Shown: positions 24,656 through 35,715 of the stretch, piece by piece | Layout: each line of letters opens with the position of its first letter | Position numbering within the stretch: position 1 is the stretch's first letter | Assembly (NCBI GenBank): GCA_035079385.1 | Contig: JAVHKY010000056.1 | Coordinates: 1,302,001-1,366,000, forward strand | Length of the DNA: 64,000 bases | DNA from: Aspidiotus rigidus | Taxonomy: Eukaryota > Arthropoda > Insecta > Hemiptera > Diaspididae | Direction: 5' to 3' | Program-made: the position numbers and the translations under genes | The notes under the pieces: model-generated | Database searches by the model: none | The model's input: the letters and a program-made list of their open reading frames with translations, nothing else | What the model was told of the DNA's origin: nothing

Positions 24656-24972
24656 TTAAATGGTTCTAATTCATATTTTTATTTCCTCTTCTTTAATTGC
24701 GGCCCGCGCGCCCCTCAAACCACAAAAAGTGGGATCGGTAAAAACTAATTGAATAGGCCTGCCCTAAATCGTGCTAAGGCCCTTTTTCTACCCAACCATT
24801 CAATTGGTACCGGTAGATATTACTTTGTAAAGAAAAAGAAAAGATTAAGGAAAAAAATTAGTCAATATAGCCAAGCCAATTTTATTGGCTGAAGGCTTGG
24901 CTAAAAGCTAATTTGTACTCTTTAGCTAGCTAACGTATAGCTGATTTTGGTCAAAAATTCCTCGGCCAACGC

Positions 24973-25041
24973 CTATACTCAGTTCACTTTAAGAAAGGAT
25001 AGTCGTACTACTTTCCATCCTTTCTTCAAGTGAACGAGTAT
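24973..25041. repeat. MITE family C, copy 2 (69 bp)
   Basis: TATACTCAGTTCACTTTAAG and the reverse-complement end CAAGTGAACGAGTATA, with AAGAAAGGATAG inside each arm. It is nested in the hAT element. Confidence 0.75.
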
Positions 25042-25078
25042 AATGCCCAAAAGCATTGACTATACACGAGATATACTC

Positions 25079-25235
25079 GCATTATTAAAAAAATTTTCAC
25101 TTTTCTGGATACTACCAGCAGAGTGTGCTGAATGTTAAGACGTAGGTGTAAGAGAGAGGGAAAGATGTTCTGTCTCTTTTACTCTGCTGGTTAAAACGCA
25201 GCACGCTCTTCTGGTAGTAATCAGCAATATGACAA
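25079..25235. repeat. MITE family A, copy 2
   Basis: Shares GGATACTACCA..GTGTGCTG and the inverted CAGCACGCTCTTCTGGTAGT with family A copies at 4071 and 41985. It is nested in the hAT element. Confidence 0.75.
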
Positions 25236-25310
25236 CTGGTACGTATGTAGTCAATGCTAAAAGCTTTGGCGTAGCTAAGCAGCCCCTCTCTTGAGTCTTG
25301 AGCATAGCTG

Positions 25311-25580
25311 GGAACGGATCGGATTGCGGATTACAGTTTACAGATCATGGATTAAAAATTGGCGATCCGTGATCTGTAATTGGACCATTTGTCTTTGCGC
25401 GTTTTGATCCTGAATGATTTCAATCACTCAGCAAGATGATTAGCTTCTGATCCGTATATGAAAAGGAGAAAAAAAAATGGAAAAATAGATCACGGATCAG
25501 AATTTTTGTGATTTGTATCTATATTCCATACCCGAACTCCGAATCATTTTTTCATTCCAGATCCGTGATCAACAATTTCC
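25311..25580. repeat. Repeat built from GATCCGTGATC-like motifs
   Basis: Several forward and inverted copies of GATCCGTGATCTGTA-like sequence (25355, 25490, 25560) and a GGAACGGATCGGATTGCGGAT end. It is probably an old MITE. Confidence 0.4.
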
Positions 25581-25869
25581 ACTTCACCTTCACTGTGTTG
25601 TTAAATTTCCCAGTGACGTAATTTTGTAAAGTACGCTCATATAGCCACTTTGGCTCGACAAGGAGTCCGACGGCTAAACCCCGGCCCGCACCACTAATTC
25701 AGGCTAGTGTTCTGAGTGAGAGGTAGCTTCAAGAGTTGTGGCCTCCCAGAACATACTTGAAATATTATTGATTGAATAAAAACAACACCTTATAAGACAC
25801 CTGTGCTTATGCTTTGCACCTGCCTGTAGTGCTCTTGGCGTCTTGGAGCTTGCAAATGCATTTGTTTTG

Positions 25870-26250
25870 TATATATGGTAGGCAGGTGCTGCTCTAATAT
25901 GCGTTCTACCACAAATGTGATCTACTTGAAAGAGAATGCAAAGCTGGATCCTACATCCATTCCGATGAGTGACCGGCCTACCGATGCCTGGCGTCCAAAG
26001 GTTACAACCATAAAATGGTCAACCATCAGCAAAATTGTGTTGACCCTAAAACCGGTGTACATACGCAGGCAATCAAACGATCCCGGCTCGATGCAAAAAT
26101 TGATATCACGAAATCCAAGAGAGGAGTACCCCCTTCTACATTCCAATCGCACCTCAATCGGTACTGTTGGCAAATGTGGCGCAAAAATGAGGTGGACATG
26201 TTTTTGGCTTTCTTGGAAGATATCCGGGTTACCTACATGTGACACTATGA
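25870..26250 (+). pseudogene. Merlin/ISXO2-like DDE transposase remnant
   Basis: The plus frame gives IHSDE, then a TGA where a Trp codon is expected, then PAYRCLASKGYNHKMVNHQQ and CVDPKTGVHTQAI. This matches the C-terminal half of ISXO2-like (Merlin superfamily) transposases, which read IHSDEW..GY-H--VNH---FVDP-TG-HT--IE. The second catalytic Asp is in HSDE. The last acidic position falls in the diverged QAIKRS segment, where Lys replaces the expected Glu. A clear upstream half was not found. Confidence 0.7.
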
Positions 26251-26338
26251 CGATGGACAACGTATCAGAACAACGCTTTCATTTGTGCGGCTGACTTATC
26301 TGAACAACTCACACTCTTGTGGGGCAAATAAGTGAGAG

Positions 26339-26446
<108 letters not shown>

Positions 26447-27521
26447 AACAGAGTGAGTAGAGTGAGAGGTAGAACACATATTAGAATGGCGTTTGTACCA
26501 GCTTGTAGAACACATTTCCATGGTAGAACGCATATTAGAATGGTGAAATAACCGGTATAACGCATATTAGGGTAGCACCGGTAGGCATTCTCATGAAATC
26601 TTTCAATTAAATTTTTTGGTAATTTCACTCCGTTCCAAATTTCACAATTCACAAAATGGGGAAGGTGGATCAGACCAGGAATTCGACTTATTAGTTGATA
26701 GGTGAAGCATTTCTTGCGTTATAAGAGGACAGACTGACAGACAAACTTCCTGGTTTATATATTTAGATTGCAAAAAGTCATCACATCCTATTTCATTCTC
26801 AATAAAAATGTGATGGACAAATTATAAAGGGTAACAATGATATGTAATTGGACAATGAAAAAAGAGAAAAAATAGAAAGAAAAAATAATAATTAAAAAAA
26901 AAAGGAGAGAAAGAAAGAAAGAAAGAGAAAAAAATTGATATCACAAAATATGAAACGCTCTAAGAATAAATGAATACATATGCAAAAACATTTATGATAC
27001 ATACAATTAACATAAAAATGATAATAAAACTTTTTCACCACAACTCTACTGCATATTTTTATTAATATAAGAAGATAAGGTAATACATATTATTATAGTG
27101 TGATATTATACACTTACTTTCAGCCATTTCAATCTTGGTCACTTTCTGCACTGGGTTTCAATTTTCTTGACATTACAACTACATTTTATATAATTGTATC
27201 AAACATAGAATTAAAATCCAAACATAAGTATGAGCTAGTAACTTAGACCATAATATCTCATTGACAATATTGAAATGATGAAATGATGATAAAATAAGAT
27301 GGTAATGAAATCTATTAATGGTTTTACAATACTTGTATACTGTATATTATTGATAAATTTAAAAAATATTACAATGCAATATCTAAAACACCACAAGCAA
27401 TTATGAATAACAGTAGTCATGTAAGGTGTGGTAATACTTTCATTTTTTTTTTACAATATTGAATACATTTATAAGAAATATAAGCCAATAATACTTTGTT
27501 TTCTATTTCATCATTTCCTTT

Positions 27522-27524
<3 letters not shown>

Positions 27525-27608
<84 letters not shown>
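27525..27608. repeat. (TC)n microsatellite with nearby (GGA)n
   Basis: 84 bp of TC repeat. A G9 run and (GGA)n follow at about 27661-27696. The TC tract is complementary to the (GA)n tract 1.1 kb upstream. Confidence 0.97.
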
Positions 27609-27612
<4 letters not shown>

Positions 27613-27658
27613 CTTTTTTTGCAGATTGAGGTCTTGAAGAAAGGGGCTCGTTCTTACT

Positions 27659-27690
<32 letters not shown>

Positions 27691-30433
27691 GAGGAGAACC
27701 ACACACGTTCTAATGAAGTGTTTCTTGCAGTATTCAAGAAAATTTGAAGAAAGTTGTACACCTATAATAGAGGGCCAGGAAGATAATGGTTAATTTATTT
27801 CAATGTATTCATAGGACAGCCAATTTATTGGGAACTTTTTCAATACATTTTGAAACTCTTGTTGCAATTAATGTACCTATTAACTGCATTTGACAGAAGG
27901 ACCCGTAATTTCAACTTTTGACAAGAATTTCAAATTTTTTTTGGAATATTATTGATAAGATTGAAAAAATTTTGATTATGCAACAAAAAAATAAGAAGAA
28001 AATTCAGGTTCTTCATTTTATACAACCCAACCTTGTGTTGAAGTCAACAAAGAGAGTCCTGAATTTTAATGTTCAAATTGGGCGTTCTAGTATTTTGTTC
28101 AAATAATTCCTTTTTTAAAATTCCATAAACAATGATACAAGACGCTGACCAAGGAGATTGTGGAAGAACTAAGGGAGTGAGTAGAGGAGAGGAGAGAGTC
28201 TTTATCAATAAACAATATTGGTAAGCATTGAAAGAACAAAAGTCAGGATCTTAAGAGTAGAGAACAAATTTTTAGATTCAAAAACTCAGGAAATAATCAT
28301 GTTCATCAATTTGGTGAATGCTAGTAATTGCAGCATTGAAGGCAGATCTAAGTACTGATGTCATCTGGGCTCAAACTTGCAGACATTTTTTTTTTCTCGC
28401 CTAAGAAGACAATTTCAAATAGCTTGAAATCTCCCTGACAAACATTTGGTGACACGGGAGTTGTTGCTATGACCTCATTAGTCAAAATATTAGTTTTTAT
28501 ATGCCTTTGGTTTTCTTCAGATATCTTTGATCTTGTTCTTCAGTTGGCATTTGAAGTTTTAATTAGCCAATAGGCATACCCACAGAACGACAATAAACAA
28601 TTACCTGTCAGTAACGACCAAAATTTATGAAACTACCAATTGTTTGCCAAGATACTGAGAATTAATATTGTCAAACTCACGTTCTTTCAATAAGTATCAT
28701 GCTCTAGCAGAAATTATCAATGAGATTCACACTAAATGTCGTGAAAAATTGCGTGGTTTGTGACCGATACATTTTCAAAATTTTATTTGAAAAATGAACT
28801 GAGATATTAGTTTTTAGAGCTTCAATTCCTTACATGTACTATCAACATTTTTATTACGCTCTCAGTTGATGAAAAAAATACGAGAATACAGAACTGTGCT
28901 TTGCCACGATTCTCCATGGGAAGATGTTTAAATTGTTTTTTGAGTCACCTTGAAACAATTCCAAACTAATTACTAATTCTCTAATATACTTTCCCTATTT
29001 CTGCAACCTTCTTGTCGAATTATCATTAAGTAGAATATGGTTTAGTATAAATACAATTGTCCATTTTCCATGGTCCAATCAAGAAATAAGAAATCAAAAA
29101 CACAAAGTGTTATCATCACTCTAGAAACTGTAAATAAAATGTAAACAAGGCAAGCATTTCCAACACAAAAGGTCTCTAACGAACGTGAAAACACTATTAT
29201 TGTGGTTCAGGAAGTGATAATGAAAACCTATTTTGGTCAAATTGTCATTTCTAAAATAAAATTAATTTTCTTTTTTGTCGCAACTTACAGAACATTTCAC
29301 TTTTCACTGACGTACAAGAAAGTTCTCTATAAGTCAGAGTACCACTCCATGACTTTAGAAATATACCTAGCATAGTCAAAACAAGCCGTATGTATTAAAA
29401 ACCCTAAAATTAATTGATTACTCAAACTTAATGATTTAGTTGATTAGGATAGATCAGAGTTTGTCAAACTTTTTAGGTACACACGCGGTACTCCAAATTG
29501 ACAGTTGAATACCCGTCAAACCAAGTTTGAGAAACACTGAGGTATACAAAAATGTGTACTTGTATTCATCTTACTTTCTGCGTTTTTCCCTATCTCGGTA
29601 AATTTAGTATGGTACAAGTTTGTATCACAGGAAGCTTGTATTTGAAAGAGTCAAGAGTTGAATGATGCGCATACAATTGTACATATGAAGTCCCGCAAAA
29701 CCAATGAATACCTTTTCCAATAAATAAAATACTGTTATTCTGAATTAATTACGACATAATATGAAAAATTTAGCTCAAAATCTTACAACAATTACGAAGT
29801 AGTACGTGCACAATGGCAAGTGTACAAAAAGAGAAAAATACAAAATTATGAGTCATGTATGATTTCATTGATACAGTTCAACGCACAGTTATATAATACA
29901 TTCGTATAATAAGCGTTGAGAAGACGGAAATATTTTCCATTAGCTTTTCTCTTTCTCTCTCTCTCTCCTTATGCCAATATGGAGTTGCATTCACAAACAT
30001 TCTAGAGAGATAACCTATCTAACAATTCAAAATTAAGTCATGGAAAGACTTCCTTCTTTTGCACATTTAACTGATGCTTTTATGGTTTTTGAATAACAAA
30101 TTTCTATCGCAATCACTCACATTTGTCTTTGGGAGGGCAATTTTGTACAAGAAATGTTAACTAGAACTTGGGCATTTTTAAATCAAGAATATATTAAAAT
30201 ACAAATTATAGTAAACGAAAAATATGTATCAGGGGGAATAATAATAGAAGATTATAAAAAAAATCTAACACAGCACCTTGGGCTTCATCCACATAGTCAA
30301 TTTTGTATACAAACAAGTAAAATAATGAAAAGAAAATAGATTATATTAAGGGTTGTGACCGTACTTTACATTTTATAATGTGAAGTATGCAATTTACTAC
30401 CCTTTTATTTTTGTTTTTGGAGTGCTTACAAAC

Positions 30434-30465
<32 letters not shown>

Positions 30466-30475
30466 AAAAGAAAAG
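30434..30475. repeat. (AAAG)n microsatellite
   Basis: About nine GAAA/AAAG units. Confidence 0.9.
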
Positions 30476-30812
30476 ACGGGAATTGTATGTTAAACAATAA
30501 TTGCGGAATTATATCATTATTTCAATTCAATAAATTAAATAAAGAGAAAGCTCCACAAATTACCCTGACGTGAACCATGGCACAATAAAAGATGCAATTT
30601 GTCCACAGCCAAACAGCGGTAACAATATCATCTGTTAGTATCATTGACAAATGCCGTTTGCCATCCACAAACATATATTGATTAGCGTTGTCGCTCCAAA
30701 TACTTAGAATTTGGAATACAGGCATCACTTACTCTCAATGAAAATGTTGAGATTGGATGTGAGCCAAACAAAACATACATGCTGGGTTAGACTAACCCAC
30801 CTTTCAGTGCAC

Positions 30813-30818
30813 TTTATT
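30813..30818 (-). terminator. Candidate polyadenylation signal of sphingomyelin synthase
   Basis: AATAAA on the minus strand, 432 bp beyond the stop codon. It is the best match I noticed in the expected 3'UTR; AATAAA is common in AT-rich DNA. Confidence 0.35.
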
Positions 30819-31249
30819 TTCCTACTTCTTTGTGTGTCTGAAAAATAAGTCAAGTCGCACTACTTTACTCAAAAAAGCATTACCAAATTTCTGCGCTCTA
30901 CATGATTTGAAGAATCCCCCTCCTTTCCGCAATTCATTGTTTGTCAGATAAAATGAATATTGGAATTCGAACAAAACGATAACAAACAACTACAACGAGG
31001 ATAACGACAACAAAAATAACAATAGTAATAATAATGATAATAACGCGAAAACTATGACATTATCAACAAGAACAAGAAAGATGAGGATGACGATGACAAC
31101 AATGGCAAGGATAAGAAAACAATGATGACAACAAGAACAATATAGATAACAAACAATAATGGCAAAGTTATCACCAATGTTGTCAGTGGCATTACTATAA
31201 AGTGTAACAACCATGGGGCGGGGAAACGGGCGGTTGGTGGTAGCAAACG

Positions 31250-32575
31250 TTATCTTCCACATTCGAGGGGCATCAAAGGACCACGAACATTACTTTCAAA
31301 ATACTGAAATAAGGGAAACCACCATTCACGCGCTAAATAATTATATGCGCTTCGTTTTTTAAGCAACTGATTGTTGGCGCATGTATGATACATCCAGAAC
31401 AGCCTGGTTGTAACAAAATATCCAATAATCACATCCACTGTATAATGACTGTGCGAGAGCAGCACCATCAGTACACCTGTTAATGACATACACCAGGTAG
31501 CCCAATGCAGCCAGAATATACGTTTGCTCGAATACTCAGAGATCATGAGGTAACTCATCACCAATATTGTTGTGTGCCCGCTGTATATGTAATCCCCGCA
31601 ATATACATGCCTACCATTGATAGTCAAGCCCATGCCAAAAAACAGGCTGAGCGAGCGTTTCATTACTTCGCGCGGATCGGTAAAATTTTTCTGCTCGGAG
31701 CAGTGATAGGATCGACTTGAGACTGGTAGAACGGTCACAAACATCGTGATAGAACGCATAAAATAAAGTAACGATAACATCAGGAACAATCTTCGTAAAA
31801 TGATATAGCGATATTTGTGCAGAAAAGTAATGATCAGCATAATACTGGTTGTCACTATGATTAACACTTCAGAGACCTGTAGAGCCCACTCTCGCGGAGT
31901 CACGAGACCAAGTACAAGATCAGGAAGTGGACCCTCTTTTGGGACTCGATCGTGTATGATGGCCAAAGATGTAGTGGTAAGAAAAAAATTGAAAATCAAA
32001 ACGCCAAAAGCAATAAATGTTTTGTGAATTTCTTGTGAGTATGTACGCGTGCTGAACGACTGCTCGTTGTCAAGAATAAGAGCACCGCCACCATTACTAT
32101 TGTAATTTCCATTCCCTGCCGGCAATGTGGGCGTCTCTTTGGTAACTTTATCATAGTTCTGACTAAATACACCATCCAAGTGACTAGAACCGTTTGACTC
32201 TGGACTATATCTCACTTCCTCGGAACAGAGAGGTGTCCTCACCATTTTTGAATCAATGGTTGTATCTCCCTCAACGTTCTCGTTAGATAAAGTCGATACA
32301 ACAGGTAACGAAACGGCAACATTTGCAGATAAATTGGACGCCTGTGACTGACAAAGGGTGGCCGTTGGACTTCTTGTAATCTTCTGTGAAACGGGTTTGA
32401 AAGTATCATCGTTTATCAACCCATCGTATTTCAGACAACTTTTTTCCACCACCACCACGCACGTATCATTGTTATTCTGGCATTCATTACCGGTCTTTCT
32501 ACCTATTTCATCCAAATTGTAATATGATTTAGAGCCGTACTGATACAAATTTGGGAGATGACCATCCTCGACCAT
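31250..32575 (-). CDS. SGMS: Sphingomyelin synthase (phosphatidylcholine:ceramide cholinephosphotransferase)
   Basis: Golgi/plasma-membrane enzyme that moves phosphocholine from phosphatidylcholine to ceramide. The 441-residue coding region is uninterrupted. A polar, probably disordered N-terminus of about 180 residues, without a recognisable SAM domain, precedes about six membrane segments. All four family signatures are visible: PLPDLVLGL (D1), RRLFLMLSLLYFMRS (D2), CGDYIYSGHT (D3, about 326-335) and HYTVDVIIGY (D4, about 377). The lipid-phosphatase-type triad would be His334, His377 and Asp381. The ATG at 32573-32575 lies 20 bp inside an exon whose acceptor (CCTTTCAG) is at 32596, so the 5'UTR is spliced. 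The C-terminus ends soon after ESNVRG and lacks the proline/tryptophan-rich tail common in the family. Either the tail is truly short or a weak donor near the end was missed. Confidence 0.93.
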   Translation of the reverse strand: MVEDGHLPNLYQYGSKSYYNLDEIGRKTGNECQNNNDTCVVVVEKSCLKYDGLINDDTFKPVSQKITRSPTATLCQSQASNLSANVAVSLPVVSTLSNENVEGDTTIDSKMVRTPLCSEEVRYSPESNGSSHLDGVFSQNYDKVTKETPTLPAGNGNYNSNGGGALILDNEQSFSTRTYSQEIHKTFIAFGVLIFNFFLTTTSLAIIHDRVPKEGPLPDLVLGLVTPREWALQVSEVLIIVTTSIMLIITFLHKYRYIILRRLFLMLSLLYFMRSITMFVTVLPVSSRSYHCSEQKNFTDPREVMKRSLSLFFGMGLTINGRHVYCGDYIYSGHTTILVMSYLMISEYSSKRIFWLHWATWCMSLTGVLMVLLSHSHYTVDVIIGYFVTTRLFWMYHTCANNQLLKKRSAYNYLAREWWFPLFQYFESNVRGPLMPLECGR

Positions 32576-32659
32576 TTCTTTGGAAAATTCCAACTCTGAA
32601 AGGAAAAAAACCCAGAGGTTAAAAAAATGATTTTCAATACAAAAATACAGACTTGACAA

Positions 32660-33240
32660 GATAAGAGAAGGTTATCATCAATTAGGGAACCAAATCACAA
32701 AGAGAAATTTCTTGTAGTACATGCACTATTGCACAATGTATTCTAAAGAAATTGTCGCTTTTATTTGGTAATTCTGAAAAAGAAACAAGTCAGTAATTTT
32801 CAGCGACAAACTCCAAATGTTTTACATAAATAACAAGAAATATTCTCATAAAGTGAAGGGAAAAAGTTTCTGAGCCTTGGAAGTACTAACCAAGTTTAAA
32901 TTACTGGTTCACAAATATACCCGACCAGAAGAATAGAAAAATTAGGTCTTACACTCATACAAGCGAGGGCATGGGGAAGGAGGCCGACGAGGTAATTCTT
33001 ATATCTCGATGGTTTGCAGTTTATAGATTACTCCTGACAAAAATATTTTGAATTACTCTCATACAAATTCACATATAGCCTCCACGATTCTCAATTTGCA
33101 GCTCGTAGCAGGCTGGAAGAGGTTCGCGTCTTGATCGTCCGCATACAGTTGAATTGAGGTGTATCCAAATTGACAATCAAGCAAACTGTATCTTTTGGAC
33201 GCTCAAGAAAGACCGTTTCTTTCTGACTGTTGATTTGGAT
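32660..33240. other. Upstream of sphingomyelin synthase
   Basis: Presumed 5'UTR intron or promoter-proximal sequence. No coding signal. An imperfect inverted pair, GAGGTTCGCGTCTTGATCGT / GGACGCTCAAGAAAGACC, lies around 33118-33213. Confidence 0.35.
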
Positions 33241-33242
33241 AG

Positions 33243-33811
33243 GTCCCTATAACAACGGGTGAGGATCAGGGGTGAAAGTGTGATTAAGCTATAATCTGAA
33301 ACGTTTAAGCACTTGAGCAGCTGCTTTTAAGCACTTTAGCAGCCAATCAAAAGCTTAAGCCATTGACTGAGAGAAGAAGTTTAAGCCAATCTGAAGCGCA
33401 AAGCAGCGAATGGATGTGGAAAAAGCACTAGCGCAAGCGTAAGCTATTGGCTGGGAATCTTCTCAGCCAATAGCAAAATTTAAGCCAATGACGATTGGCT
33501 TATCACCCCTGGTGAGGATATGGACCGCTATATTTAGTCGTTACGTCATTATTTATCTTCAGACTTCCTTACGTCAATGACTGATAATAGTTTACCACAA
33601 TTTGAAAATGATAGGGGAACGACTAGAATTTGTTTTAGAATACAGGTATCAGTGCCAAAGTAAAATGCAAAACATAGTGCTTTTAAGTGATACAGAATAG
33701 TTCCACCTATTGTATTAATTTCTTGCCCTATTACGGAACTGCAAGGATTAATGATGACGTAAAGACTAAATATGGCGATCCATGTCCTCACTCATTATTA
33801 TAGGGCTCTAA
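33243..33811. repeat. MITE family H, copy 1, interrupted by a hAT-type MITE
   Basis: The left end GGTCCCTATAACAACGGGTG (then GAGGATATGGACCGC after the insertion) and the right end CATGTCCTCACTCATTATTA..AGGGCTCT form the same TIR as 43497-44048. Removing 33267-33511 and one GTGAGGAT restores a continuous TIR. Confidence 0.75.
33267..33511. mobile_element. hAT-type MITE with perfect 8-bp target duplication
   Basis: 245 bp bounded by CAGGGGTGA and TCACCCCTG and flanked by identical GTGAGGAT octamers (33259-33266, 33512-33519). The CAGGGGTG-type ends and 8-bp duplication are characteristic of hAT. The interior holds several AAGC/AGCCAAT inverted motifs and no coding sequence. Confidence 0.9.
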
Positions 33812-33938
33812 TTTGGACTGTATGTCAATAAATAATTCATGTCAATTAAACTTTGTATTAAAGGGATGTCCTTATGATTTTTAATCAGAAAACAATATAA
33901 CAGTCACTTGCTCATAGACTCTTTCCTATGAATAAATA

Positions 33939-33995
33939 CAGTAAAGCCCCGCTTATCCGGAATTCCGCTTAATCTGGACAGCGGTTCAGATTGTG

Positions 33996-34034
<39 letters not shown>

Positions 34035-34732
34035 ACAATCTTTACGATTTATTATGAACTGTAGTAACTTGTCCGCGGTCAATATTCGCATCAGGCCACT
34101 ACTGTAGACGCGCTAGTGTCGTGGCCGAAAAGGTGATCACATGAAAATTTACATAAGAGCGTATGTTATTTCAACTAGGCCTAGCTATATCTCTGTTAAT
34201 ACTGAAAAAAAAGTACCACTTGACCTTTTTTGACTCTCTTGACTACTAGAATAGTATGAAACTCATAAAAATAAAAATTTCACCAATTATCTGAAACATC
34301 ACCTTTTCGTCCAGTTTCCACAAATGGCCGCTATAGTAAATGTAGAGGGCGACTCTTTTGGGGCCGGACGCGAATAGGTACAGTAATCAATTCGGCATTA
34401 TAGAACAGAGTGAAGTTAGTTTTGTTGGTGTTACCCTATTAAGAAAGTGGAGAGATTTTGCAGCAAAACGTTGTATTACCAATGTTACTCAAAAGTCAAT
34501 TGAACATTTTTGGAAGAATTACTAGGTACATATTATGTATTACTGTAATGACATATGTATGTACATATTATGCACACGTACACTATATCTCTTTTTGTAC
34601 CTTCTCATTAAATTTACTGCATGTACACCGTAAAAATTGAGCAGAAAAAAAGTTCGTTTTATCCGGATTTTCAATTATCCGGATCGCTCTTGCCACAATT
34701 GATCCGGATAAGCGGGGCTTTACAGTTTACTG
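33939..34732. mobile_element. pogo/Tigger-like MITE, TA-flanked
   Basis: The left end CAGTAAAGCCCCGCTTATCC and the right end GGATAAGCGGGGCTTTAC..TTTACTG are inverted and flanked by TA (33937-33938, 34733-34734). CAGT ends plus a TA target site fit the pogo branch of Tc1/mariner. A poly(A) run of about 35-40 bp (from 33996) lies inside. No transposase remains. The right end has a small AGTTTAC duplication. Confidence 0.75.
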
Positions 34733-35014
34733 TACTAGATCTTTCCAGCTTGTTTGCCAAAATTATCTGCCTTTGACTTCAGGCTTTCAGCTAGCTTTCA
34801 ACTCTGCTTGATAATACTCCCTTCTCTTTTAAGAAGTTTGTTCTCAATTGTTACATACTCATCTCTCTTTTCAGAAAATCTTATCTATTTCTTAGTTCTT
34901 ACAAGAGATAAACAAACTCTCAACAATGAACTACGTGTTAATCCTTCCAATTTCGCCTGTCAGTTGATAAATCATCAACACCTACCACAAGCATCAGACT
35001 ATTTTCCATCGCTT

Positions 35015-35464
35015 CTCGTAATCCTCTTCGTTCACGTGACGTCACTAACTGCTAACATCGAGCAATTTTGATCGATAGTGCGCGATATTCTGCGATAGTA
35101 TCGCAGAATTTTGCGATAGTATCATGCGATGGTGCTTAGAACATTATCGACTCCCATAAGAATACACAGGGAACATTTCGATCATGTGTTAGTATTTCAA
35201 AATAAGAAATAAATAAGGAATTCAACGTTGATAAAATGATAATCAAGATCTGGAAGATCTCAAGTATTTGAGAATGTATTTTTCATTTCTCACTTTATTC
35301 TTCTATTCAAATAATTATGAGCAAATTATCGAATTCAATTTTTCTTCTTATGGAAAAGTCCGTGTAAAAAAAGTTTGTTTACTTTCCCTAAGCACCATCG
35401 ATCACAAATCTCGAAATTATTTTGAATACAACGATGCTGTGACGTAGGCGTGAACGAAGAGGAT
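35015..35464. repeat. MITE family S, copy 2
   Basis: CCTCTTCGTTCACGTGACGT near 35024 pairs with ACGTAGGCGTGAACGAAGAGG near 35463. An inner pair GCGATGGTGCTTAG / CTAAGCACCATCG also matches. The core (35152-35280) is shared with 6308-6723. A perfect TGACGTCA lies at 35037-35044, and GCGATAGTATCGCAG-type palindromes at 35070-35130. Confidence 0.65.
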
Positions 35465-35588
35465 ACTTACTGATTCACATTCCGTCAAATAAGATAACTC
35501 ACATTGGAAGCTCGATAAAAACACAGAACACGCTGTACACTGAATAAAATGATCTTAGCTCGAGATCGATTTTGTGATTAAATAAGGT

Positions 35589-35715
35589 TATACTCTGTTC
35601 ACATTAAGGAAGGATAGAAATATGACCTTGAGAACGGAACGGTAGATTAAAATTACCCAGAGTGTTCCGTTCTCGAGGTCATATTTCTATCCTTTCTTAA
35701 CGTGAACGGAGTATA
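35589..35715. repeat. MITE family C, copy 3 (127 bp, near-perfect hairpin)
   Basis: TATACTCTGTTCACATTAAG to the inverted TTAACGTGAACGGAGTATA, with arms of about 52 bp including AGGTCATATTTCTATCC. The loop matches a segment of the long family member at 41296-41325. Confidence 0.85.

Larger units (their letters stand above)
23503..25287 (+). mobile_element. hAT-superfamily transposon, degenerate, with nested insertions
   Basis: Short inverted termini TAGAGCTGCTTAGC and GCTAAGCAGCCCCT bound 1785 bp. The flanking octamers CACTTGAG (23495-23502) and CTCTTGAG (25288-25295) match at 7 of 8 positions, as expected for an aged 8-bp hAT target-site duplication. The interior encodes a transposase C-terminus on the plus strand. 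Three other elements sit inside it: a foldback (23666-24152), a family C copy (24973-25041) and a family A copy (25079-25235). Subterminal AGCTAGCTAAC-type repeats occur at both ends. Confidence 0.7.

Noticed and set aside
25875..26294. 139-codon plus frame and 112-codon minus frame
   Set aside because: Both are shadows of the Merlin transposase remnant, which is read in a different plus-strand frame.
30522..30728. Minus-strand frame downstream of sphingomyelin synthase as its missing last exon
   Set aside because: Its sequence does not match the family C-terminal tail and no suitable donor/acceptor pair was found.
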